Assembly: GCA_025769875.1 (NCBI GenBank)
Contig: JAGFNK010000065.1
Span: 1-64,000 of the forward strand
Source: Russula earlei
Lineage: Eukaryota > Basidiomycota > Agaricomycetes > Russulales > Russulaceae
Direction: 5' to 3'
DNA: 64,000 nucleotides
The notes under the pieces were generated by a model. It made no database searches. It had not been told where the DNA came from and saw only the letters and a list, made by a program, of their open reading frames with translations. A program made the translations under genes and the position numbers. This document shows, one piece after another, positions 44,725 to 57,425 of the stretch (its first letter is position 1; each line of letters opens with the position of its first letter).

Positions 44725-47700
44725 ATGGAGCTTGCTCCAGCGCAACCTAGTAGCGCCACAGACGATCTTCCAAAGCCTCCTTGGTCTTCCACCCCCCGCC
44801 CAACCGTCATGACGGCACTCGCAACCCATCCTCAATCAAACGGCCTAATTGATCACAGCCCTCTCCCCTCTGCCTCGTTATCCCCCCAATCCTACTCTTC
44901 ACCGTGGCTTCTGTCTCCCGATGAGGCATCCGCAGACCTCGTAACTTCGTATCATGTGCGCATCTTATCATTCCGCTGCGTGCCAACTTCCTTACCCCCC
45001 TCTGTAGTCCGGCATGCCGTCGCCCCACGCCCACAACTGGCTCGACGTCTTTTCTCACCCTTTTAATCAAGAGATGTTCGCCCACCTGGCCACTCCGGGC
45101 GTCCTAGGACCCCTTGTCAGCGCCTCTAGCACCCTCCCACCACATATCCCATCCCCCGCACGCCTGCAAACCCCCTTCCATTTGCTGGACGTCCATGACC
45201 CTCACCAACGTCATCCAAGCGACTCCTTCACTTCGTCGCTGCATCCATATCAGAAGCCGAATTCCCCCGACCACGCAGACTCGGCGTTGCCATCCTATGG
45301 CGTGAAGCCAAGGTTGCGGCACCATGCTCTCTCTGACATGGCATCATCCTCTGCCCTCCGTACAAGTAACATGAGCCACAACGGTCGGCCAAATGGGAAA
45401 CGTATCACGCGCGATGGGTTTGTCGGCACGCATTCGCGACAGGGTTCTGCAGGTAAGCCATTCAAAAATGCTTTATTCTTCCTTTCTCACCGTAGGGCCC
45501 ACCCAGGGTCTGCCGCCTCGTCAACGTATTTATCACCTTCCTATCCAATGTCTCCCGGTTACTCCGATGTCCCTGCTGGCCGATCCAACGCTGGCTTGCC
45601 CCCAACACTATGGATGTCCCCATCTTCGTCATCCCCGTCAACACCCAGCATCAAATCGTATGCTCCGTTCCATGCTGCGACAAGCTCACAAGATTCTTCC
45701 GCCGTTGGGAATGGCTTGCCCCCCTCCTTACCCGAGTCTAATAGAATCAACGAGTCTCCCAGCTCTCCCTCAACCGGCACCCGTCCAGACGCCTCTTCGA
45801 TGTATAGCGACATTCTCTCCGATAGCTTTTTCGCATCCCGACCCGGGACCGAGGGCGCGAGCACCTTTCCTTCTCCCATCCTCTCGGGCTCACCTGACCT
45901 GCACTCGACCGCGCTATCACCGACGGACGCTAGTCAATGTGATCCGGAACAACTCGCAAAGGATGATCCACTTGCGACCCAAGTTTGGAAGATGTACACC
46001 CGGACCAAGGCCAACTTGCCGCACGCTCAGCGCATGGAGAACTTGACATGGCGAATGATGGCATTGGCATTAAAGAAGAAGAAAGATGATGAGATGAAAC
46101 AGGAGGGACAGGCCGGGGAGCCGGAACAAGGTGGGGTACAAGTCAAGAAAGAGCCTGAGGGTGATGGCGCTGTCCCTACGACTGAGGATAATGAGGCAGT
46201 TGATCTCGGGGAGGAGCGCGGTCGTCGGATAGATAAAGGCAAGGCGAAAGTGAGTGTGATCGGGTTCGATGGTGCGAACCAGGATAGCACGGAAGACGAC
46301 GAGTGAGTGGCGTCATCTTCATCATTATCGCTTTAACTCCTCCACCGTAGCGAGATTGTTCCAATGGAGTGGAGGGCCATCAGTCGATCTCGATCTCGAG
46401 TTCCCATGGACTGGAGACCAAGTAGCCGCTCAAGGTCCCGTCCGCCGCCAGCAACGGGGATACTGCTCGATAACGTCTTATCGCACCCCGAACGCTTCGC
46501 TTTTCCATCTCTCGAACACCCATCTGACTCAAAGCCCTCTGATATGCACGGCCTGCTCAGACACCCAGCCGGTGACAAATTCGACTCGGCTTCCCTCCCT
46601 TCCACACCTATAGGCCCTCGACAGCATACCATGCCCTCGACTGCCCATAACACGTTCCCCCTTCCAACCCTTCACGAGCACACAAGCCATCCCCATGCCC
46701 CAGCTTTCCCTACCGGTCCCCACGGGCACCGCTACTCCTATCCCATTTCCTCTGATCATCATTCGACGGTCTTGAACGCATACACTGGTCACCCTTCATC
46801 ACTACCTTCCTCTGGGGTGCATGGCCTACCGCGACCACTTGCGTCAGAAGCAGCGCCAGTGGAGCAGCGCTCATTCCCCCGGCACGTGCGTAAGACGAGC
46901 TTCGATCACACGGTCTTAAAGGACGGTATCATGCCAGGTATATTAGGGAGGCATCAGGTTAACGGTCGACCGCAGTCGCCTGCGACGTTGATAGGCACCA
47001 AACGGAGAGCCAATGCTCCCCATGCTGAAAGTATGCTTCGTGCTGATCCCCCTAGCGTCCATTGTTCCTCGCCTATAATGGAATCGCCAGATGTCGTTCA
47101 GCGATTCCCGCTCTCACACCACCACCCAACCCACAGTTCTCATCATCCCACCAACGGCTCATTCCCTTCGGCGCCATTCAACTTCACGGTCCCTGGATAT
47201 GACGGGCTATTCGACTTGCATCCCACCCAACCACTCCCTCACGATTATTCATCCATCATGTCTGCCGTAGACGGCCCTCGGCACGTTCCATCATATCACG
47301 ACAGTCCACATCCCGCACTATCCGCGGCTTCATACTCACCACACACGAGCCCCCCTCTCGCACCAAATGAAGGCTTATCCGCTGCTGCAGTAGCTGCATC
47401 CGCAGTTGTAGCGGAGAGCTACGCGCGCTTGAATTTGGTTGGAGTGGATGATCCCGGTATGGAATACCCGAATTTGATTGGAGTCATGTATCCCAATGGC
47501 GTTGAGGCCGCGACCCTGTCGCATCAACCCTTCACGCACGTGGATCCTACCCAAATCTTACCGGCAGAGCACGGAGAAACTGGTTATCCGAGCCTCCATC
47601 CGAGTCCATCGAGCGATGGGTGGGGCAACGGGTTCGCCTCAAGCACGGCAGCTTCTCCTGAGCCCCGCGATGCCTCCAACGCATCCACTCCACCGTCCGC

Positions 47701-48541
47701 CGAGGGCCCGTCCGCCCGCCAAGGCATTCGCAAGATCGTATCGACAAAACGGATTCAAGACGCTGTCGTGCGCTCGGCCATTGCGCGGAAGAAGTCGACC
47801 GCCGGTTCCGACCCGCCTCCAACCGCACAGCTGCGCTCCTCGACGAGCACGCCTGACCTTACTTCCTCAGCAGGGGGCGGCGGTCCTGAAGACGGGGAGA
47901 CGTCGCCCACCGTTTGCACGAACTGCCAAACGACGAACACGCCTTTGTGGCGGAGAGATCCGGAGGGGCAGCCGCTGTGTAAGTGGATCCACAGAGCATC
48001 ATCTCAGTCTGCGGTGCAGGGCTGAACGATTGTTTCCCTAGGCAACGCTTGCGGCCTGTTTTATGTGCGTGCCCTTATCTACAGACGCCGAACCAGACTA
48101 AGTAGAGAAATCTGCTGATTATCCCCCAGAAATTACATGGTGTGGTCAGGCCGCTATCTCTCAAGACTGACGTGATAAAGAAGCGGTGCGCCATATCTCG
48201 TATCTCCTGGGCGCCGTATCTGAGCGGGGGAATGTTGATTATGGTTCGTTGGGCCGTGTCACCACTTTATCTTTCTCAGGAACCGAGCCTCTGGCCCACC
48301 GAATTCAGGTACTCGCAAGAATAACTCTGTGCTGCCAAAGCTCGCATCGTCTTCTACGCGACCGCGCTCCTCGACGACGAGCAACACGCCACTCGCTCTC
48401 CCGGGCTCCCGATTGTCTCCCGGTAGCCGGATAGGTGCGGGTGCCGCCTTCGCGGGGACCTTGGGCCTCAAGCGGCAAAAAAAGGCATCTACTGGTGGTG
48501 GGCCTGGAGCCTTGATGCGCAAGCTTGAGGCAGGGACATGA
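44725..48541 (+). CDS. areA: GATA transcription factor, AreA/NIT2 nitrogen regulator
   Basis: It activates genes for secondary nitrogen sources when ammonium and glutamine are scarce. Exons 44725-44940 (or 44955), 45008-45452, 45507-46302, 46351-47978, 48042-48064, 48130-48185 and 48280-48541 keep phase and give 1141 aa. The fungal DUF1752 motif (DPLATQVWKMYTRTK...NLTWRMMALALKKKK) begins near residue 372. The single GATA finger begins near residue 1007: CTNCQTTNTPLWRRDPEGQP, then CNACGLFY, then [20 protein letters not shown]. Introns split the finger into three exons. This pairing is characteristic of AreA/NIT2 rather than other fungal GATA factors. The rest is Ser/Pro/His-rich and probably disordered. 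A CTTATC (GATAAG complement) lies in intron 1 at about 44965, a possible autoregulation site. Confidence 0.92.
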
Positions 48542-49130
48542 ACGAAATCCTGCAAGTAACCATCCCACGCTCTTACGACATGCGCCGGTCAATCTCTCTC
48601 ACCCGTCGTCTTATCCTTCTCATTTACGCCCCCATGTTTCCTTTCTTTACTCTTGTTGTATCCTCCTTTTCCTTCTGCTCCCTTGCCATCACTATGATAG
48701 AAGAGGGTCGCCGTTTTCGGGCCCTGTACGCTTGTCACTCATTCTGTCGGAACGCCAGATGATGATGTATGACCGATGTCGTTACTAGCTAATTGGATAC
48801 AGTAGAATTTGCTCCAAATTATTATGCGATTCTTTGGGCAACCTTTGCTTGTTCCTCGCGATGTGTACCGATGATCTAACGGCGGTTCCCTCTCCTTCGC
48901 CTCCAAACATCTCACGACTTTGGATCAAGGGGGTATCATGAAGCAAGAGACATGACGTGTGTGCGTCGTCGTCAACAAGTGGTATATATGTCGCTGGCCA
49001 TGACATCACGGCGGAAAAAAAAGCAGAAATGAAAATGACGGGGAAAGAGGTGGATATCGCGCGCGTTCCGATTAATATGGATAGGATAAACAAAAAAAAA
49101 AAAAAAAAAAAAAAAAAAGAAGGAAAAAGA
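48542..49130. other. convergent intergenic region
   Basis: Lies between the ends of areA (plus) and the Sec7 gene (minus) and should hold both 3' UTRs. It contains an A-run of nearly 30 bases at about 49091-49118. No gene seen. Confidence 0.5.
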
Positions 49131-52100
49131 TCATGTATCGCTTTCCTCGTCGGCGTCGGCCTGCGCAAGCTCTCGGCGATGGCGCACGGTCGAGCCTAGG
49201 GGTGATCGAACGGCGACGGCGACAGGCGAGGACGCTTCGCTCTCGGAAATGTCCTTCTTGGGGGTCTTCAGATCCGAGCGACTCGAGCGACGCTTGTCCC
49301 TCCTGGCCTTGGAGGGGGAGGAGGAGCCTTGATGAGCGGCGCCGGCGTGCAACGCACGCTCCAGAGCCTTCTCGCCGCGCTTCTTGAACCGCAGCGCCAT
49401 GGCCGCCTGCAACGAGTCCACGTACGACTCGTACTTGACGTGCTCCGCGAGCAGGTACTGCGACCTCCTCTCCCAATTGCCGAGCGCCTTTCCCGCGCTG
49501 TGAGAGCGCGAGGGGTACTGGGAAAGAGACACGCGACGCGTCAGAGAGCGTGCGACAAAGGAGGCGCAGATAGAGCACAAGGGCGGCGGGCTTACCAGCG
49601 ACATCATGGGCCCTCGCAGCTCGTTGTGTTCCTGCAGTTCTTGCGTGAGCACGGTGACGTGCTTCCTAAGTGCCTCTAGCTGTGCCTCTTCGTCATGCGT
49701 GCTCGGTACGGACGGCGCGAGTGGCGCCTTCCATTCGCTGATATTCGTGCGGTCCGACCACGGTGAACTAGCGATGCGCATGGTCGCCGCGACGTCTTTG
49801 CGGCTGAACCGGCTGAGGTTGCTGCGTCCACTGCGAACGCTTGAGTTGTCCGTGAAGTCACGAACGCGGGCCGACTCGTCATCGGACAGAGATTGTCCAT
49901 GCTGTAGCACGTCACTGACGCGGTTCCAACCGTATTCCATGTTAGAGACACCACCAGCGAGTGGCTCCTTGCTCTGCCGTGCCGCCCAGTAGTTGCACGT
50001 CTGTACCCACTCATTGACGAGCTCCTCTGTGCCTGCCTGGAAGAAATATACCGCGCCGCTTGCGAGAGTCAACACCATACAATATGGGCGCTGTCGATTA
50101 TAGCCCGGTGGGGGTAGAGCGTGTGCGAGTGAATGAGCAAGCCGCAAGGAACCAACGTGGTTGGCAGTTTCCTACGAACGTGTGGTCAGTTACGCCCCCG
50201 CCTCGTGTGATAGATGAAAATGAGATGAAAACAGACCAGCCAATTGCCACCCCCAACGACGCGTTGCCCGTCAATGACGTGGTTGCCGAAAGTGAACATA
50301 TTGAGTTCCCCCTTTTGGATGACAACGAACACATCCATCCAAGCCTTGCTCCTCGCCCGTTTTCCAGCGGATTCATTGTACTGCTTGCGGCACAGCATCC
50401 CTTCCTTTGCCCACGGTGGTCCGAGTAGAGCGAGTTCTTCGTCGGTGATACTAATCGTGGTATCCGCTGAATCGTCGCTGTGCTCACTCCGGTCATCGTC
50501 CTCTTGCGTCTCGCGTATGATCGTATATGAAAGGTTGGAGGCGAATCCCAGCGCGGGTGTTAACAAGGACATTGAGGAGCCTTGGATATTCTGTGGTGGC
50601 ATTTTTGAGTTATTTGCAAACGGAAAGCCAGGTGAACACACACCTCGTGAGCGGACGCTGCAAAGCTAGGAGCAGGGCTGGAACGTCCGTCAACGCTGCT
50701 GTTACTGTTGTACGGACTCATCCCATTTTGTGCGCCAAGAATAGACTGGATCCCGCGAATGCTGCCACGCTTGATCGATGTCAGGCGATCTTGCTGCACT
50801 CGTAGGCTGCGATTACGCCTTGGGGTGTCAGGAGTCAAGGATGACGTTGACGCTCGCGAACTGAGTGGCTGTAGGACCTGCTGATTCTTGATCGCGTTGT
50901 ACATATCCTACAAAATCATCAGTCAAGTTAAATAGTCCTGCCAGAATACAATTTACCTTGAGCAAAGACTCCATATCGCTCTCCCAGTTACGGTCGTAGA
51001 CGACGGACGACACCAGTGTGCTGGGCGTCTTCACGTCTGCCGCACTGGTTGTTGACGCTGGCACAGACGCGGTGCTCTCATTCGCCAGAGAAGTGGTATT
51101 CCCAGAGGCTGGAGAGGCGACGAACAGATTGGCAAGGGCGGCATCGCGAGTAATACTGTGCCAACTAGTGAGGCTGGCACTGCGCTTGGGCAGCGAACGC
51201 GCTGTGGTGGCGCCGACGTCAGTTCCTTCGTCAGCAGGTCCGCGCAGGCTGTCCCCATCCCGCTCGCTGTGTACAAGGTCCGAAGAGGAGCCTTGCGCGG
51301 AACGATTGGGTTGGAGCTGCATTTGAATGGTAGAGAGCGTGTTGCGAACAAACTGGGCGCGTGACATGCGGGTTGTGAGATCGGCGACGTGTAGATCCGT
51401 GTTGAGGAGAAGAAGCGAGTAAGCCACCTGCGTGAACAACACCTGTGGAAGTCAAGATCGGCAGCCACTTGGTTATTACAATGGAGGCTTACTGGGGTTG
51501 CCGAAGAGGCTGCCTGGATTACAATCCCAGTAGCGTCTAGAAAACTCTTCGAGGATTCGGTCCACTTGCTGGGTCTCCGCCTTGAGAAACAGCTTTGAAC
51601 ACAAACGCCTGCGACCGAACTGGTTAAAACTAAGTCAAATAGGTGCGGAGAGCGCACCTGAAGGCAAGGTCAAGTCTTAGTCCGGAGAAATCAAAATTGT
51701 CCATGTAGTGACGCAGCGCGACCTTGTTTACCCTGCCACTGTATAAAGGGTGTCAGCAAGGAACCAGCTTGTTCGCTGAATTGGAACATACATTCCGCCG
51801 AGCCACTCAGCGATTCTCTCTTTTGCCAAAAAATTCTCGTCTTCCTCCCAAGCACGTCTCGCACAATCTTTGCCGCGAGTCACGAGTTCTTCAACGTCTG
51901 TAGGTCCCGACCTATTGGACGGTGATCGGCGGAATTGCTGATTCGATTTTGTGGATAAATCTTGTTGCGACTGCGCAGAAAGAATTGAGACGAGATTGGC
52001 ATTAGCCTGAACTAAGGATGGTTCTGAGCTGATTGCTGTATTTCGGGGGCGCGCCAATCGGCGTTCACATTGCGTGTGCGCACTCGGTGCGCTGCGCGGG

Positions 52101-54022
52101 CCCATTGGTCGGGTGACCCCGTTGACGGAAGGCCGTTGCGAATATGAGAATCCACGGGTAGTAGGGCCAGAAAAAAGGGGAGGTGGCCGAGCTGACAATA
52201 TCACCTCTGGTGTTTCTATACTTCCTCGGCAGACGCTCGTTTCATCGGTGTCTGGTGCATAGGCAACAATAGCCGGATTTGGTTTCATGGTGGGGGGAGG
52301 GGACGACGCTGCCTGTCGGATACCACTTTGCGTCGAAGTTGAGGTGGTCGGCTCGGCACTCCGGATGCGCAGCCTCGTCAGCCGTTGAGGTGACGCCGAC
52401 GGTACACGGAGGTCTAACAACTTCGTTGTCGCGGCGGGATCTTGATCAAATTGTGACAGTTCCCCCTGGAAGTCGGAGATAATGCCACGTATTGCGGAGT
52501 CTAACCCCATTGATTCCTCACTGCGCTTGTCAGGTGCGCTTGAGTCAGGTAGTGCACCAGGCAAAGAACTTGGGGCTTTCTTAAGGTCAACCTCGCCAAC
52601 AGACATGCTTCGCCGTTTGCCGTGACTCAGCGCCCTGGCCGGCGTCAACGTATCACGAGCGCGCACCGTCTGACCAGGGGAGGGTGACCAGGGAGAGAGT
52701 CCTGGAAGGTACCCACGCTCGATGACTACGAGTGATGGAGGAATAACCATAACGCTCTCACCGCTTTCCGAAGGTTCAATTTGAAGAGGAGGAAGTGGTT
52801 TCGACATGTCAGATGTTGTCAAAATGGGGGGTAGTCGGGGAGAAGTCGAGCTAGTCTCCAACGACGGAGATGGGGCAGGAGAAGCGCGGCCTGTAGGTAA
52901 CGGCGGGACGAGTGGAAGCGTCGGTCGCGTTCGTTGCGATGGCGAGGACGCATCGGTTTTCTGGGCGGAGAGGCGCGTTACGGATACGGCAACGGGAGTG
53001 ACAGAACCACTTACCGAACGTTCGCGGGTCAAGTTTTGACCAAGCACCCTGCCCCAGAACGCACTTGTCTTTTGCCGAACCGAAGCTTTCGGGTTCTGGA
53101 GGGTTGTCAGTGGCTTCATGCGAGGGAAAAGTCTGAACGCCTACCTTGACACTTCCGTTGTCATGGCTCGAGCTCGCGGGCGCCACGTCAGCGCCGCTGG
53201 ATGGACCGGCGGATTGTCGAGACTTCTGAAGCTTGGCTTTCTGCATGGCCGACGGAGTGACGGTGGGGACAACGACCATGCCGGAGGATGACGTGGAGGA
53301 CCTGTGGCGAGGTCGCGGTGCAGGGTCCGACGGCGCGTGGGGGCCAGCAGGTAATGGGGGTGTAGCTTCATGGCGCTTGTCCTTGCTGATTAGTTGGGAT
53401 GGCAATATGCTCGCCCGTTGTTTCGCTTTGCGGACGAGGGTTGCGAGGTCGGGACTGCTCGCAGTTCCCTGGGATCGGTACATGGAGCGGCGCTTTGTTT
53501 GGTAGTCAGGGTCTTCGGCGTCATAAAACAATTCGTCGGAGCAAGAGGATGAGGTCGTCGAGGCCGAAGCAGAGGCGGAGGCAAGGGGGCCGTGGGCGGG
53601 AGAAGCAAGTGAGCGTTTGAGTTGGGCGGGCGTGGGAGGAGGGAGGGGGGGCGAGTCCGTTTGCTGAATCATACTCTGTGTGGCCGTGGACGGTATCAAC
53701 GACCAGGGAGAGGCGCGGGGAGCGGAGACAAGGGGGGGGGAAAGAAAGAAAAAAAGAAATTGAAATCTCTTACAGATGGCGCCATGTCTTCTTCTCCCCC
53801 GAGTCTAACAATATCAATCCCCTGCCTTATCACCATAGTCTCCCCTGCTTGCAGCGCTTGCTCAAAGTTCATCTTCCTACGAGACGTCCGTCTCATGTTG
53901 GTCTCAGCGCGGTTTCCTCTCCGGTCACCTCGCGACGCGTTCGGCTGAAGACCAGATGGAAACGAGGATGGTGGTGGCACGGGAGAGCGAGGTTTGGTCC
54001 GTGACAGGGAGCCACGACGCAT
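49131..54022 (-). CDS. Sec7-PH Arf guanine nucleotide exchange factor
   Basis: It is predicted to load GTP on Arf proteins for membrane traffic. Exons are 54022-53774, 53675-53145, 53095-51792, 51738-51658, 51608-51493, 51442-50957, 50907-50644, 50590-50237, 50171-49596 and 49517-49131, about 1450 aa. After a long disordered N-terminus, the Sec7 domain reads RIAEWLGG, NKVALRHYMDNFDF, VDRILEEFSRRYWDCNP and YSLLLLNTDLHVADLT. The PH domain follows (GPPWAKEGMLCRK...KAWMDVFVV...GAVYFFQAGTEELVNEWV), then SKEPLAGGVSNMEYGW, typical of the fungal Syt1/Yel1/EFA6 type. The catalytic Glu-containing loop of Sec7 is spread over exons 4-5. The exon 5/6 join cannot keep phase with canonical sites (one base over). 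Confidence 0.85.
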
Positions 54023-54188
54023 GAACGTACGCGCCGTAAGAATCGAGGGGGGGTTTCCGAGAATATAACAAAGAAGAGCGCCGAGGCTGTCCGAGACGTC
54101 GAGCAACGTTTGATTTGAATTTACGAGAAAAGTAAAGTACACGCATTATCTATTGTATCGTACCCATCGTTGGCAGTGACGCCTAGCG

Positions 54189-57117
54189 TCAATCATCGTC
54201 TCGTCGTTCAGTTTCAGCCTCGGGAGGAGACCTGTCTTCCTCATCGACCGTCGACGATTCCCCCGCTCTCATGCTTTCCTCCGCATCCGATGAAGGGGCG
54301 TCTCCTTTCGGCTTATGAATGCGACCGCTTGAGGACTCCTCAGGCGCGCCGGACACGAACGACTCGCTGAGCGAACATACGGTGGATGTTGCCATCTCGA
54401 GGACCGCCTCAACACGTCTCCGCAGTACCTCGCTGCCGCTATCGACCGTCTGTGCATAAAGATGTCAGGGAAAAATGTACAACGTAGAAAGGCAGGACCG
54501 TGCCATAGAAAGCAGATTGATGCGGGCCTCTGCGTCGTCCAGTTGGATCAGGAATGATGGCTCGCCCTGGGATGTCGATTCCTCCTGGTCCGCTTCCATC
54601 TCGTCCGGCATGTGGTATTCAACGTCGCCGAAATGGGCTTCCAGGAACATGCCCAGCCGCTGAATGCGCACCATCGGGCTATGCACATAGTCGTGGTCCG
54701 AATGTGGGTGATGATCGTGGTCATGTCGATGCCCTTGTGTTCCAGCCGTCACTAGGTACCAAGATTAGGTTATGAGCTATGCGTAGACAGATGCAGTTAC
54801 AAGGGACCATACTTTTTACTGATGCTGGGCTCTTGTCGATCTCGGTGATGACGGCGAGTGTCGAATCAGCAATCATATCATTTGCGGCGCTCGAATCCCA
54901 CTCCAACGTGAGTTCGTTTTCGGCCGTCTGTTTCACGTCCACCGCGCCCATTACCTGATGCAACTCTGGAGATCAGTTCCGTCCTTCTAGGATTCCCATC
55001 TAGTGAACATACCCGCATCGTCGGAATCCCGTCCCGATCCAAACCCTCTTCAACACGGCCATACATACCCTCCAAATGCCATCGCACGAGACTCCATCCG
55101 ACGCCAAGAGCGATTTTCTGGCGTTGGGTCACAACACACGTTGAAAGGCCAGCGAAGTCCCGCAAGTCGCGAGGATCCAACAACGTGTATGAGTAGTCTT
55201 TCGACACGAGCAGGCCGGAGAGGACGTCATTTGTCTGGGGTGGTTTGGCAGCCAAACTCCCGATTACTTTGGCCACTCGTTCGGGACGGAAGGTCAGGTT
55301 CAACGTCTCGAGGTTGCGTGGCGAGTGGATTTTTATGTCCTCATCCCGATTCTTATATTTGGCTTGTAGCGCAGCCCTCAGGCGACCCATGGCCGTTTGT
55401 TCTCCATGCACGAGCACCTGCGATGCGGGTCGAAGGAATGGGTCGAGAAGAGGGGGAAGAACGCACAATGTGAGGCGCCTTGATTAAATCAATGAACTCG
55501 GAATTTTGTGAGTAGTCGACGTGTGCGCTAAAGGAGATGTAATCCACGGAAATCTTCCGTGGGATGGTGTTGCCCTTCATCCCAGCTATCTCGGCTGGTT
55601 CATTCATGATTTCCTATTCATACGATGTGATCAGCAAAAGTCCTCGAATGTACCCCTCATCAAGGAGGTGAAAGACTTGGGAATCGCACGCGATAGGAGA
55701 ACGACATCCATTGCTTTGTATATACACGCGGTGAAAATTACCTCTGCGCTTCCGAAACTCTACGCTACCAGAAAGTCCCCGAAGTGAAGCGTGACTCACC
55801 CGTGCTGGCGTGCCCTCAACAGAGTAACCGGTAACGATGAGTCCGTTTCGAGAATCAGGGGCCCAGAGTTCGAAGAGCTCTCTGCTTGTGCCGCTTTGCA
55901 ACATTCCGGGACTGGCCAGAACGACACAGGGGGGTCCCTCGGCGATTTTGCGCTCCCAACCGCGAGCTTGAGGCACGTTTGAGATGTGCCTGAGCAAGAA
56001 CTGAACGAAACGCAATAAGACGAGAGATAAAAGGAACGTACTTGAAAACAAACGGGTTGTCTCTCCTCGCAAACCTTGATCGAATGTTGGAATTCATAGT
56101 ATGGATATATGTTTGGAACACGGCCATACATTTGCGAGCAAGGCTCGAAGCGTAATAGATGGGAACGTTGTGCAGGTCGGGGTGTTTCTTCCAGTACTCG
56201 TCAAGGATAAGCAGGAGCTCTTGTGCACGCCCCAGCGCAAATGTTGGAAGTAGCACATGTCCTCCCCGGCGAATGATAGAATGCACAAGGTTCGTAAAGC
56301 GCAATTCCTTTTCCTCACGCCCCTCGAGGCTTTGCACACCGTAGGTACTCTCGACAATGAGCACGTCCTGGACGTATAGGAGGTATTTCTGCCTTGACGA
56401 GATGGCGGTCTTCCTCGCGAGAATAATCACCTGTGTAGAGAACTTTGAGGCCGGCTATGTCAATCATGTACATGCACGCCCCAAGAACGTGCCCCGCGTG
56501 GTATGGAGTGAAAGTTACACCAGGGCAGGGCGTAATCAGCTGGTGAACCGAGACGGGTATAATGGAAGAGATGGACATTGACAAATCAAGAGGTGAGATC
56601 AGAGCGTCCGTTGAGGAATTGCTGGAAGAGACATAAGTAAGCGAGAAGTATAGCATCCTTTAGCACGTACCTCATCCGGACGAAGTCCTGCATCATAAAC
56701 TTGTGAAGCGCTTTCGTTGGATGAGTCATGTAAACTTTGCCTTTTCCCTCTCTGAAGTTCGTCTACGTGAATTGAAAGAATTGAGAATACGCCATTGAGT
56801 CGAGCGCAGCCACCCGCACCTTTTCGGTGATGTATGTCAAGGCTGCCGCATGATCTAGATGGAAGCTGCACGAGGTGTTGAACATACTGTTCTCGATGAA
56901 GAGGGTGGAAGGTAGCGCACTGGGTGATGAGTATTGCATCTACCGTGCTCCAGTCTAGTTCGTCAACGAAGGGCAGAGACGCCATTCCTGTATGGGCGGG
57001 ATGTACACCAGCATCCAGAACGATCGTGATCTTTCTGTATTGAAGCACACAGCACGACCTTCCAACTTCTTGGCCTGCACCCAAGAGCGTGATGCTTAGC
57101 GTCGGTACGTCCGCCAT
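54189..57117 (-). CDS. YSH1: cleavage and polyadenylation endonuclease CPSF73/Ysh1
   Basis: This zinc-dependent nuclease cuts pre-mRNA at the poly(A) site. Exons are 57117-56921, 56865-56820, 56762-56671, 56621-56042, 55989-55800, 55613-55467, 55417-55013, 54954-54813, 54751-54499 and 54438-54189, about 766 aa. Metallo-beta-lactamase motifs include [10 protein letters not shown] and HFHLDH (residues 66-71, created by the exon 1/2 splice), followed by [11 protein letters not shown] and [14 protein letters not shown]. The beta-CASP part has [21 protein letters not shown] and [14 protein letters not shown], and [10 protein letters not shown] lies beyond. The C-terminal domain and an acidic tail end in RRDDD. 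Within exon 4, the conserved [15 protein letters not shown] stretch needs one base removed near 56376 to stay in frame, so the deposited sequence has a +1 shift there. Confidence 0.92.
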
Positions 57118-57332
57118 GGTGGTGACGGTTCAAAGAGTCACGCTACGGCCTCATGCTCTCCCTGTCCCCGACACCCTAATGACTCACACACTTCGCACAT
57201 TGCCGTTCTAGAAACGCATCGCTAAAGCGAAATCCACGGCCCAAGAACCTTTTCACAGTATTATGCCCAAAGAGTACAAGCCCAATTCTGATGAGAGCGA
57301 GATACAAGGGGAATTGTAATTCTCCAATGTAA
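57118..57332. other. YSH1 promoter region
   Basis: Short interval between the YSH1 start and the tRNA gene. No clear motif. Confidence 0.35.
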
Positions 57333-57413
57333 GCACTGGTGGGGTAACGGTAACCTTGTTCATTCCCATATCTATGTGATGAGCAGCCCTGGGTTCGACT
57401 CCCAGTCAGCGCA
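57333..57413 (+). tRNA. tRNA-Gly(CCC) with a 10-nt intron
   Basis: The cloverleaf can be drawn by hand. The acceptor arm is GCACTGG with TCAGCGC, the D-arm GGGT/ACCT, and the anticodon stem GTTCA/TGAGC. The T-arm is CTGGG TTCGACT CCCAG and the discriminator base is A. The anticodon loop TTCCCA is followed by a 10-nt intron at about 57401 minus 32 to minus 23 (57369-57378). Box A (TGGGGTAACGG) and box B (GGTTCGACTCC) fit RNA polymerase III promoters, and a T-run follows. The third acceptor pair is A-C instead of G-C. Reading the anticodon as TCC would shift the stem by one base and give poorer position 37, so CCC is preferred. Confidence 0.78.
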
Positions 57414-57416
57414 GCA

Positions 57417-57425
57417 TTTTTTTTT
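57417..57425 (+). terminator. RNA polymerase III T-run terminator
   Basis: A run of nine or so T begins four bases after the tRNA 3' end. Confidence 0.75.

Noticed and set aside
56376..56406. A 31-nt intron that would restore the YSH1 frame
   Set aside because: It would remove the conserved KAEIPPIRP segment, so an indel is more likely.
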